Source: a virus. From it: DNA of 42,567 nucleotides. Below, piece after piece: positions 38,142-42,567 of the stretch. The notes beneath the pieces were generated by a model. It did not search any database. It was given only the letters and a program-made list of their open reading frames with translations, and was not told where the DNA came from. Where the stretch lies: positions 1-42,567 of the IMG/VR virus record IMGVR_UViG_3300033153_002630. One strand, given 5' to 3'. Positions within the stretch are counted from its first letter, which is position 1. The number at the start of each line of letters is the position of its first letter. Both the position numbers and the translations under genes were made by a program.

Positions 38142-38786
38142 ATGGAAGAAAATACTATCATTTGCGGCGACTGCTTTGAAGTAATGAAAGACTTCCCCGA
38201 CAACTCTGTGGATTTGGTGCTTACAGATCCGCCGTATGGGATAAACGCCGACAAGATGAAAATGGGGACGGGCAGGCATGATTGGGATGTCGTGGTTGGT
38301 TGGGACGGAAAGCGGCCAAAAAAGGCTGTTTTCGACAGAATCAGGCAAATAACTACTAATCAGGTCATTTGGGGTGGCAACTATTTCGCAGACTATTTAC
38401 CACCCTCTATGAATTGGTTGATATGGGACAAAAAAAACCCTAATTTATCGTTTTCTGAGGCTGAGATGGCGTGGGTATTCAATGGACGTAGAGTCAGAAT
38501 ATATCAGCATTATTCGGGCATGGGTGGTAAAATGCACCCCACAGAGAAGCCCCTGCCGCTGATGATGTGGTGTGTAAAAAACTACAGCCAACCCAACGAC
38601 CTAATCCTCGACCCCTTCTGTGGAAGTGGCACGGCCTGCGTAGCCGCCAAGAAGTTAGACCGTCGTTACATAGGCATAGACATAAGCCCAGAATACTGTC
38701 AGATAGCCAGAGACAGGTTAAGGGCAGTTGATACGGGGGTGCCTGTAAAAGAGGCCAGATCCGGCCAGGGGGCGTTATTTGAGTAA
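38142..38786 (+). CDS. DNA adenine-N6 methyltransferase, beta-type
   Basis: 214 residues. DPPY at 29-32 (motif IV) precedes FCGSG at 159-163 (motif I, SAM binding), the order of beta-class enzymes; HPTEKP at 132-137 and DPFCGSGTACVAAKK are typical. It transfers a methyl group from SAM to adenine (or possibly N4 of cytosine) in DNA. No restriction partner is present, so it is likely a solitary enzyme shielding phage DNA. It has no visible ribosome site because a hairpin abuts the ATG. Confidence 0.85.
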   Translation: MEENTIICGDCFEVMKDFPDNSVDLVLTDPPYGINADKMKMGTGRHDWDVVVGWDGKRPKKAVFDRIRQITTNQVIWGGNYFADYLPPSMNWLIWDKKNPNLSFSEAEMAWVFNGRRVRIYQHYSGMGGKMHPTEKPLPLMMWCVKNYSQPNDLILDPFCGSGTACVAAKKLDRRYIGIDISPEYCQIARDRLRAVDTGVPVKEARSGQGALFE

Positions 38787-38967
38787 CATCTGTCCCCAAT
38801 GCGAAAGAGTAGGAAGCAAGTTCAAATGTAGCTGTGGATTTGTAGCTTGTTACGTCTGCGGGGAAGTCTGCCCAAAGTGTAGTGAGATAAAGTGTCCCGA
38901 ATGCGTTAAAGCCGGGACTATGGACAATGAGTTTATTTGCTTGGATTGCCGACGGGAGAGCCGATGA
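38779..38967 (+). CDS. double zinc-ribbon protein, TTG start
   Basis: 62 residues from TTG 38779, inside the methyltransferase 3' end, with GGGGG 7 bases upstream. Six Cys pairs: C-P-Q-C, C-S-C, C-Y-V-C, C-P-K-C, C-P-E-C, C-L-D-C, i.e. two or three zinc knuckles in a tiny protein. Coupled to the next gene by ATGA. Confidence 0.5.
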   Translation: MSNICPQCERVGSKFKCSCGFVACYVCGEVCPKCSEIKCPECVKAGTMDNEFICLDCRRESR

Positions 38968-39260
38968 TTTGCAGATGCTGTGGAGAAGACAAAGAACCAA
39001 CACTGGAATTTTGGTATCGGTACACCGCCAAAAAAACCGGCATCTCATCTATTTGCAAAGCTTGTTACAAAAGGTGCCAATATGAATATAGACATCACGG
39101 CATTTCCCGTCCCGACGCTTTCAGGATTATCCGGCGGGAAATGAGAATAACTCAATTCGGAAACTCGGTGATTAAAAGACGGGCGGGGTATATGAGAGAA
39201 AGGCATTATTCAATTTACCAACCAATAAAAAAAGCCCCCCGGCACAAACCGAGAGGCTAA
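38964..39260 (+). CDS. zinc-binding protein, last rightward gene
   Basis: 98 residues from ATG 38964 (ATGA overlap). C-R-C-C-x10-F-x13-C-K-A-C is a common phage zinc-ribbon/HNH-like N-terminus, but the HNH histidines are not evident. Strongly basic C-terminus (KKAPRHKPRG), so probably DNA-binding. Its 3' end carries the terminator of the convergent operon. Confidence 0.5.
   Translation: MICRCCGEDKEPTLEFWYRYTAKKTGISSICKACYKRCQYEYRHHGISRPDAFRIIRREMRITQFGNSVIKRRAGYMRERHYSIYQPIKKAPRHKPRG
39225..39258 (-). terminator. rho-independent terminator of the leftward operon
   Basis: On the minus strand AGCCTCTCGG pairs with CCGGGGGGCT (10 bp with two G-U) around TTTGTG, followed by TTTTTTTATT. Lies within the end of the convergent rightward gene, 20 bases past the last leftward stop. 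Confidence 0.85.
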
Positions 39261-39277
39261 GGGTGGGAAATGATTAT

Positions 39278-39610
39278 TTAGGCTTTATCCGCCTGATTTA
39301 TGGCGGCTTGTATTTGACGAATAGTATTATCTTCGTCGGGGATATCACATTTGAGCATTATGCGCATCAATGCCTTAATTCCAGCCTTACACGCATCCAG
39401 CATGGCGTCATGGCTATTGCAAGCCATTGTGATAAACTCGGCGTCGGCTTGGGTCGATACGGTACATATTGGGGCATAATCGCTGCCGTCTTTCGCAGGT
39501 GGCCCGTGTATTTCCGGTTGTTTCAAGCTGTTTGGTATCAATTTTATTTTCCACGGCCCCGGCGTATGTTTTGCCGGCTTATCCACAACATATTTGACTT
39601 GACCTTCCAT
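39278..39610 (-). CDS. conserved phage protein (HTPGPWKI family)
   Basis: 110 residues. HTPGPWKIKLI near residue 15 and the C-terminal DAEFITMACNSHDAMLDACK follow a widespread small phage family (H-T-P-G-P-W ... A-x-x-I-A-x-A-P-x-L-L-x-A-C) of unknown function. AAAGGATAAGAAA precedes the ATG. Last gene of the leftward operon. Confidence 0.7.
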   Translation of the reverse strand: MEGQVKYVVDKPAKHTPGPWKIKLIPNSLKQPEIHGPPAKDGSDYAPICTVSTQADAEFITMACNSHDAMLDACKAGIKALMRIMLKCDIPDEDNTIRQIQAAINQADKA

Positions 39611-39614
39611 TTTC

Positions 39615-39773
39615 TTATCCTTTCAATATATAGATTTCGTGAATCTGGATTTCATAGATTGCTTCGGCATAAGCCATGAGCAGAATCTTTAGCGTTTCGC
39701 GGTCTGTCTCAAGAAAGACAAGCTCTTCGAGGTCAAGTGCCCGGCCCTTCCACCAACTTAGGTTATGTTCCAT
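39615..39773 (-). CDS. 52-residue hypothetical protein
   Basis: Starts at the ATG at 39773 (MEHNLSWWKGRALDLEELVF), one base overlapping the preceding stop (TAATG), with AAGAGG 9 bases upstream. A helical, acidic protein (ETLKILLMAYAEAIYEIQIH). No family recognised. Confidence 0.55.
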   Translation of the reverse strand: MEHNLSWWKGRALDLEELVFLETDRETLKILLMAYAEAIYEIQIHEIYILKG

Positions 39774-39904
39774 TATAGTATGCCTCTTACTAATGAATAC
39801 AGCCCGTAGGCCAGCACGATAACGACAGTGGGCAATGCTACCCACTTGGCCCAGAGCCATGCCATTTCCATTCGATTAGGTTCTTTATCTTCGTAGTAGT
39901 TCAT
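39773..39904 (-). CDS. 43-residue single-pass membrane protein
   Basis: MNYYEDKEPNRMEMAWLWAK followed by a membrane helix WVALPTVVIVLAYGLYSLV and a short basic end. AGGTAGGAAA precedes the ATG; it overlaps the gene before it by ATGA and the one after by TAATG, so it is firmly embedded in the operon. Role unknown; size and topology fit a small envelope-active peptide. Confidence 0.6.
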   Translation of the reverse strand: MNYYEDKEPNRMEMAWLWAKWVALPTVVIVLAYGLYSLVRGIL

Positions 39905-40104
39905 TTTCCTACCTTTTCAGCGGCGATAAGTTTCTTCAATTGATCGACCGTATCCAGTATAGTAATTTTGTTCCGGTCTATTTGTGGTCTTGATTGGTTT
40001 TGGTGGGCCGAAGTTGTACCTGAGTATTTTGACTTATGGCCGAACCACTTACCATTTATACATGCCCATAAAGGATAGTAGCCATAAGAATAGACGACGT
40101 ACAA
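39901..40104 (-). CDS. conserved phage protein (YVVYSYG-x-YPL family), start unclear
   Basis: At least 67 residues from TTG 40104: LYVVYSYGYYPLWACINGKW and KYSGTTSAHQNQSRP match a widespread small phage family (YVVYSYGxxWPL...W...KYSxTTSxHxSQ). The frame is open another 28 codons up to the preceding stop at 40189 and reads as a sensible N-terminus (DTLVASQEPFQGSHLSGVKV), with GGGTAGGA placed for a start near 40180, but no ATG, GTG or TTG stands there. Either TTG is used or the start was lost. Confidence 0.6.
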   Translation of the reverse strand: MYVVYSYGYYPLWACINGKWFGHKSKYSGTTSAHQNQSRPQIDRNKITILDTVDQLKKLIAAEKVGK

Positions 40105-40188
40105 TTTGTTGGATACTTTGACACCTGATAGATGGCTTCCTTGGAACGGCTCTTGACTTGCTACGAGCGTATCAGCTAAATTTCTGTC

Positions 40189-40416
40189 CTACCCTTTCCT
40201 AATTGGATGAGCATTTAGATAAGAAGTTATTTTTTTCATTAGCCGTTGCCGGACTCTTTTTATCTCACCATCCGAAATAATTCCACGTACATGAAGCCTT
40301 ACAACGGCGTCGGCGTCTTTGTCAAATTCCGGCAAAGATACTTTAGTGTGATATTGGTCACTGATTTGTTTGCTTACTGAGTCCGTTAAAGCTCCAAAAT
40401 ATAATCCTAATTCCAT
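40189..40416 (-). CDS. small hypothetical protein
   Basis: 75 residues: MELGLYFGALTDSVSKQISD then a mixed middle and a basic helical end (KRVRQRLMKKITSYLNAHPI). GAAAGGGTAGGGAA precedes the ATG, the same initiation box as its neighbours. Unknown function. Confidence 0.6.
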   Translation of the reverse strand: MELGLYFGALTDSVSKQISDQYHTKVSLPEFDKDADAVVRLHVRGIISDGEIKRVRQRLMKKITSYLNAHPIRKG

Positions 40417-40450
40417 TTCCCTACCCTTTCAATTAAAGTTATCATTTTAA

Positions 40451-40489
40451 CGCCCTGTTGCCGAGTCGAACTGCGAGCCTGGTAGGGCG
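40451..40489 (-). other. intergenic hairpin with T-loop-like sequence
   Basis: CGCCCT and AGGGCG close a 39-base element between two leftward genes. Its loop on the minus strand contains CAGTTCGACTCGG, which resembles a tRNA T-loop, but the flanking arms do not pair as a T stem. Perhaps a processing or stability hairpin, or a tRNA remnant. Confidence 0.4.
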
Positions 40490-40496
40490 GAGAGGG

Positions 40497-40712
40497 TTAA
40501 CTGTCCAGTATATCAGAACAGTTAAGCAATTGAGTTATTAGGTGACGAACACTGTCCTCTTTCTTCTTGTTTGCTAAATCGGCTTCGTAACTCCATTCAG
40601 CCAAGTTCGCAGCAAGTCTGACCATCTGATGGCTAAAATTAGTTATTCTTGAAGCGCGATGAAAGTTTTTGGAAAATACTGCAATTTTTTGTGCTATATC
40701 TGGAGTACTCAT
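40497..40712 (-). CDS. small helical protein, paralogue A
   Basis: 71 residues. LAEWSYEADLANKKKEDSVR then LITQLLNCSDILD is closely similar to the gene at 40864 (LTEWSYEADLCNKVQEDSVR; LIDQLRKCSDLLD), so the two arose by tandem duplication. All-helical. GGGCAGGAAA precedes the ATG. Function unknown. Confidence 0.65.
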   Translation of the reverse strand: MSTPDIAQKIAVFSKNFHRASRITNFSHQMVRLAANLAEWSYEADLANKKKEDSVRHLITQLLNCSDILDS

Positions 40713-40732
40713 TTTCCTGCCCTTTCAAAATT

Positions 40733-40790
40733 GAGCCCCTCGGCGGAGGACACTGGCAAGTGTGATGGCGCAAATACCGCTCCGGGGCTC
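40733..40790 (-). other. structured spacer between the two paralogues
   Basis: GAGCCCC (40733-40739) pairs with GGGGCTC (40784-40790), 7 bp perfect, with CGGAG/CTCCG-type inner pairing and an ACACT/AGTGT inner hairpin (about 40750-40762). The following 40791-40863 also contains a GGCG-CT-CGCC hairpin. No T tract on either strand. Possibly separates the mRNA of the duplicated genes. Confidence 0.45.
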
Positions 40791-40863
40791 TTGTTTCGTT
40801 TTGTCCAGTGTCAAGCTCATAGGCTCGCGTCGTAGGGCAAAATACGGCGCTCGCCTGCGGGCT

Positions 40864-41070
40864 TTAATCGTCCAATAAGTCAGAGCATTTACGTAGTTGA
40901 TCTATGAGGCAACGGACGCTATCCTCTTGTACCTTATTACACAAGTCCGCCTCATAACTCCATTCAGTAAGCGCGTCAGCCAGATTTTTTATTTTGGTAC
41001 TATGGTTGATTATCCTACTTAGTCGATGATACTCGTTTACGGCCTCTATTTGTGTTTCTTGCTTTGCCAT
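40864..41070 (-). CDS. small helical protein, paralogue B
   Basis: 68 residues from ATG 41070 (MAKQETQIEAVNEYHRLSRI; AAGG 8 bases upstream; an ATG three codons earlier is too close to it). Duplicate of the gene at 40497 with conserved SRI-x-N, EWSYEADL-x-N, EDSVR and CSD-x-LD. Both may form similar helical dimers. Unknown role. Confidence 0.65.
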   Translation of the reverse strand: MAKQETQIEAVNEYHRLSRIINHSTKIKNLADALTEWSYEADLCNKVQEDSVRCLIDQLRKCSDLLDD

Positions 41071-41147
41071 TGCCAGCATCCTTAAATAAAGTTAATAAAG
41101 TTTAAGCTCATAAGCCGCCCGCCGCTAACGTCCCAGCGATGGCTAAT

Positions 41148-41360
41148 CTAATCTAAATCTTCTATTGGGTCAGTAAAGCTGTAATTGCTTATATGCCCAT
41201 TAAGCCTAAACTTACTGAATTCATACTCAAACTTTTCACTGTCGTCCCCATATAGCAATATATCAAAAAGTTTTTTCACATGCAGAGGAATTAGATACCA
41301 ATGACCATCTTCGTCGATTTCAAAACAGTATCGCAATTCTTTTAGTATTGTTTCGTTCAT
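41148..41360 (-). CDS. small acidic hypothetical protein
   Basis: 70 residues from ATG 41360 (MNETILKELRYCFEIDEDGH; GGCAGGAAA upstream). Acidic with aromatic strands (FEYEFSKFRLNGHISNYSF). The spacer at 41080-41147 contains an AGCC/GGCT hairpin but no gene. No family recognised. Confidence 0.55.
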   Translation of the reverse strand: MNETILKELRYCFEIDEDGHWYLIPLHVKKLFDILLYGDDSEKFEYEFSKFRLNGHISNYSFTDPIEDLD

Positions 41361-41370
41361 TTTCCTGCCT

Positions 41371-41565
41371 TTAATTAAAGCTTTCATGGCTCATAGGCTT
41401 TACTTGGTCTAACATTGCAATAATAGGATGACCCTTGACAATTTCAACACCACAAGTATTGTATTTTTTATCTATCGGGCTATTTGTTACCCATTTCAAG
41501 TGGCCAGGCACTTCTTTAGGTTGTCCGTGTTTACCTTTTACTGTAATCACTATTGGTTTATTCAT
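41371..41565 (-). CDS. small beta-rich hypothetical protein
   Basis: 64 residues: MNKPIVITVKGKHGQPKEVP, GHLKWVTNSPIDKKYN and a C-terminal strand. Compact, possibly SH3-like. GAAAGGCACTGGCA precedes the ATG. Unknown. Confidence 0.55.
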   Translation of the reverse strand: MNKPIVITVKGKHGQPKEVPGHLKWVTNSPIDKKYNTCGVEIVKGHPIIAMLDQVKPMSHESFN

Positions 41566-41643
41566 TGCCAGTGCCTTTCAAAAAGTTATCATTTACACTT
41601 CATAAATCCCGGAATGGCTTTGAAGCTACTCACAACATCTGAG

Positions 41644-41817
41644 TCAATGGCCACCCTCTTTGGGTACTAAATGCCAGCCTTCGCACAATTCTATATCATC
41701 TCCAGTGATAGCGGGATAGCTCGTAAGATGATTGTATGTCCGTGCTAAGTCGTCTGTATCCATTACGTCTATTGCTTCGGCAATCCGTTCTAATATGTCT
41801 ACTTCTTTGATACTCAT
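41644..41817 (-). CDS. small helical hypothetical protein
   Basis: 57 residues from ATG 41817 (MSIKEVDILERIAEAIDVMD; AAGGATAGGAAA upstream). First well-supported gene of the leftward operon. The same frame is open upstream to an ATG at 41880 that would add a hydrophobic 21-residue start (VLKLVLVTTLAGLLF), but it has a poorer ribosome site. Unknown. Confidence 0.55.
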   Translation of the reverse strand: MSIKEVDILERIAEAIDVMDTDDLARTYNHLTSYPAITGDDIELCEGWHLVPKEGGH

Positions 41818-41827
41818 TTTCCTATCC

Positions 41828-41932
41828 TTAAAAAGAAGCCCGGCCAACGTTGTTACGAGTACAAGTTTGAGGACGTGCATTCCGCCAGCCGGACATCAGT
41901 TTGATAATTGGTTGTATTAAACTCATACTCAT
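41828..41932 (-). CDS. possible leaderless 34-residue leader peptide
   Basis: MSMSLIQPIIKLMSGWRNAR then PQTCTRNNVGRASF. The ATG lies about 3 bases after the predicted transcription start of the leftward promoter, so it would be read from a nearly leaderless mRNA. Basic, one Cys. Very uncertain. Confidence 0.3.
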   Translation of the reverse strand: MSMSLIQPIIKLMSGWRNARPQTCTRNNVGRASF

Positions 41933-41941
41933 AACAAATGT

Positions 41942-41995
41942 ATTATCGTCTATTTCACCCAAGCTTGTCAAGTTTTTTTTGGGTTTTTTTTTGGG
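41942..41995 (-). promoter_or_regulatory. leftward promoter with A-tract UP element
   Basis: Minus strand: -35 TTGACA (41966-41971), 18-base spacer, -10 GATAAT (41942-41947), start near 41935. Directly behind the -35 are two A-tracts of 8 and 9 bases (41972-41990) separated by CCC, the composition of an UP element that contacts the RNA polymerase alpha subunit. Drives the 39278-41817 operon. Confidence 0.75.
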
Positions 41996-42091
41996 CGTCA
42001 CTATGTCCAAATGATATAAGTATTACAATAGCAACAAGTTATGAGAGGCAAAAAAACTTCAATTATTTTCATTTTATTAAAAGATTTCTCT

Positions 42092-42118
42092 TTGATAAAA
42101 ACGGTTTGTGATTATAAT
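42092..42118 (+). promoter_or_regulatory. rightward promoter of the left arm
   Basis: -35 TTGATA (42092-42097), a short 15-base spacer and -10 TATAAT (42113-42118, consensus). Start near 42125. Divergent from the leftward promoter 120 bases away. It faces the terminal repeat and hence the genes at 63 onwards on a circular map, but the terminator at 42193 intervenes. Confidence 0.55.
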
Positions 42119-42160
42119 AAAGCAGAATGAACTATTTATTGAACAGGGACGTACAATAGA

Positions 42161-42280
42161 ATGATGGAATTCGAGTTAAATAATGTCTATGACGGGTCGC
42201 TCGGTTTGGGCTTAGTAAAACAGACCAGGCGGCCCGCTTTTTATTTAGGTGTAGGTAGTCTCGATACTACGAGGGCTTGA
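42161..42280 (+). CDS. 39-residue ORF overlapping an sRNA-like transcript
   Basis: MMEFELNNVYDGSLGLGLVK then QTRRPAFYLGVGSLDTTRA. It begins 35 bases after the predicted start site, but the ribosome site is poor and a terminator lies within it, so the transcript may instead be a short non-coding RNA (about 42125-42245). Confidence 0.3.
   Translation: MMEFELNNVYDGSLGLGLVKQTRRPAFYLGVGSLDTTRA
42193..42245 (+). terminator. branched terminator
   Basis: CGGGTCGC (42193-42200) pairs with GCGGCCCG (42229-42236); inside, GGTTTG (42203-42208) pairs with CAGACC (42221-42226). The outer stem is followed by CTTTTTATTT. It lies about 70 bases past the predicted start of the promoter at 42092, defining a short transcript or an attenuated leader. 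Confidence 0.7.
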
Positions 42281-42333
42281 GAGCATATCGAGGGCAAAGG
42301 TTCGGCATTGTAGAAACTAACTGTTTTACTAAG
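42211..42333. repeat. 13-bp perfect inverted repeat
   Basis: CTTAGTAAAACAG (42211-42223) and CTGTTTTACTAAG (42321-42333), 97 bases apart. The left copy is the loop of the terminator at 42193, so pairing with the right copy would compete with its inner stem. Confidence 0.75.
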
Positions 42334-42453
42334 ACTTGAGGGCTTGCCCGTCTTTGAGCCAGTATGGGCTAAAACTTGCATGATTAGCCAGTAGCTAACA
42401 GTCGCTAAAATGGTGCGAATTGCAAGCTTAAAATCGACCGACGAACTCATTAA
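42246..42453. other. non-coding junction region with short repeats
   Basis: No supported gene. It holds three GAGGGC repeats (42271, 42290, 42338), a CTCG-ATACTA-CGAG hairpin (about 42260-42273), GGCTAA...TTAGCC and CTTGCA...TGCAAG inverted repeats (about 42367-42425), and ends at the terminal repeat. The density of short repeats beside the genome junction fits a packaging or replication site, not proven. Confidence 0.4.
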
Positions 42454-42567
42454 ACCGGTAGATTAGCCCTGAATATCAGGGCTATTTCTCCCTCAAAATC
42501 TATTGCCCGGTAGTTATGACAAAGAGTAAGAAACGTAAATGGTTTAATAGCTTAACAAACGAACAAA
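42454..42567. repeat. terminal direct repeat, right copy
   Basis: Exact copy of bases 1-114, including the hairpin and the start of the first gene. Confidence 0.95.
42516..42567 (+). CDS. partial copy of the first gene (cut by window end)
   Basis: The 5' 52 bases of the gene at 63-371 recur here because of the terminal repeat; the frame continues when the map is circularised. Not an independent gene. Confidence 0.8.
   Translation, partial: MTKSKKRKWFNSLTNEQ

Noticed and set aside
39263-39679. 138-codon rightward frame
   Set aside because: Antisense to two well-supported leftward genes with good ribosome sites; begins after the rightward operon ends.
40451-40489. tRNA gene on the minus strand suggested by GTTCGACTC
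   Set aside because: Only a 39-base hairpin; the arms around the T-loop-like sequence do not pair and there is no room for the rest of a tRNA.
1-42567. CRISPR array, retron or diversity-generating retroelement
   Set aside because: No regularly spaced direct repeats, no Cas proteins and no reverse transcriptase motif, although the virion genes resemble those of BPP-1, which has a DGR.
1-42567. Lysogeny module
   Set aside because: No integrase, excisionase, CI-like repressor or attachment-site pair recognised; a temperate lifestyle cannot be supported from this sequence.

Overview
The window reads as one complete genome of a short-tailed (podovirus-type) phage. The first 114 bases recur exactly as the last 114, so the unique sequence is 42,453 bp and the map is either circular or terminally redundant. 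The virion module keeps the T7/BPP-1-like order: small terminase, large terminase, T7-type portal, Bbp19-like protein, scaffold, capsid, gp11-like and gp12-like tail tube proteins, then three internal virion (ejection) proteins. I see no integrase, no DNA or RNA polymerase, no helicase, no canonical tRNA and no recognisable endolysin, so replication and transcription probably rest on the host. The host looks like a Gram-negative bacterium: sigma70-type promoters, a lipobox lipoprotein, a signal-peptide protein with an outer-membrane-like C-terminus, and several Tat-like twin-arginine N-termini. I cannot name the host.

Layout. 1-3087: tightly overlapping small rightward genes around the small terminase, three of them with twin-arginine N-termini. 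3088-8844: large terminase, portal, small accessory genes, scaffold. 8845-8999: a strongly folded leader in front of the capsid gene. 9000-20174: capsid, head accessory proteins, tail fibre-like protein and tail tube genes. The gp12-like tail protein appears split by a small AT-rich ORF, and its C-terminal domain is duplicated, the second copy carrying an inserted repeat-rich domain. 20176-26540: ejection proteins, ending in a 1463-residue polyvalent-type protein. 26546-27141: two small membrane proteins, candidate holins. 27142-27592: control region with two sigma70-like promoters, a leader peptide, a terminator and three dyads.

27593-39260: a rightward operon of mostly tiny genes, many Cys-rich, with a YqaJ-type exonuclease, an SSB, a Lar-like protein, a PAPS-reductase-like PP-loop enzyme, a DUF1064-like nuclease, a lipoprotein, a moron-like secreted protein and a DNA adenine methyltransferase. 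Inside it, 28580-29629 has no credible gene but is packed with structured elements. 39278-42010: a leftward operon of tiny genes driven by a promoter with A-tracts behind its -35. 42011-42453: divergent control region with a rightward promoter, a short possible sRNA/ORF, a terminator and repeats.

The most novel signal is a family of tRNA-like elements: four at 28615-29274, one at 37804, and a collapsed copy at 38105. Each has its own 7-bp closing helix, then the dinucleotide YG, then a GCRU helix, as in a tRNA acceptor/D-arm, but the middle is enlarged and no anticodon arm is recognisable.
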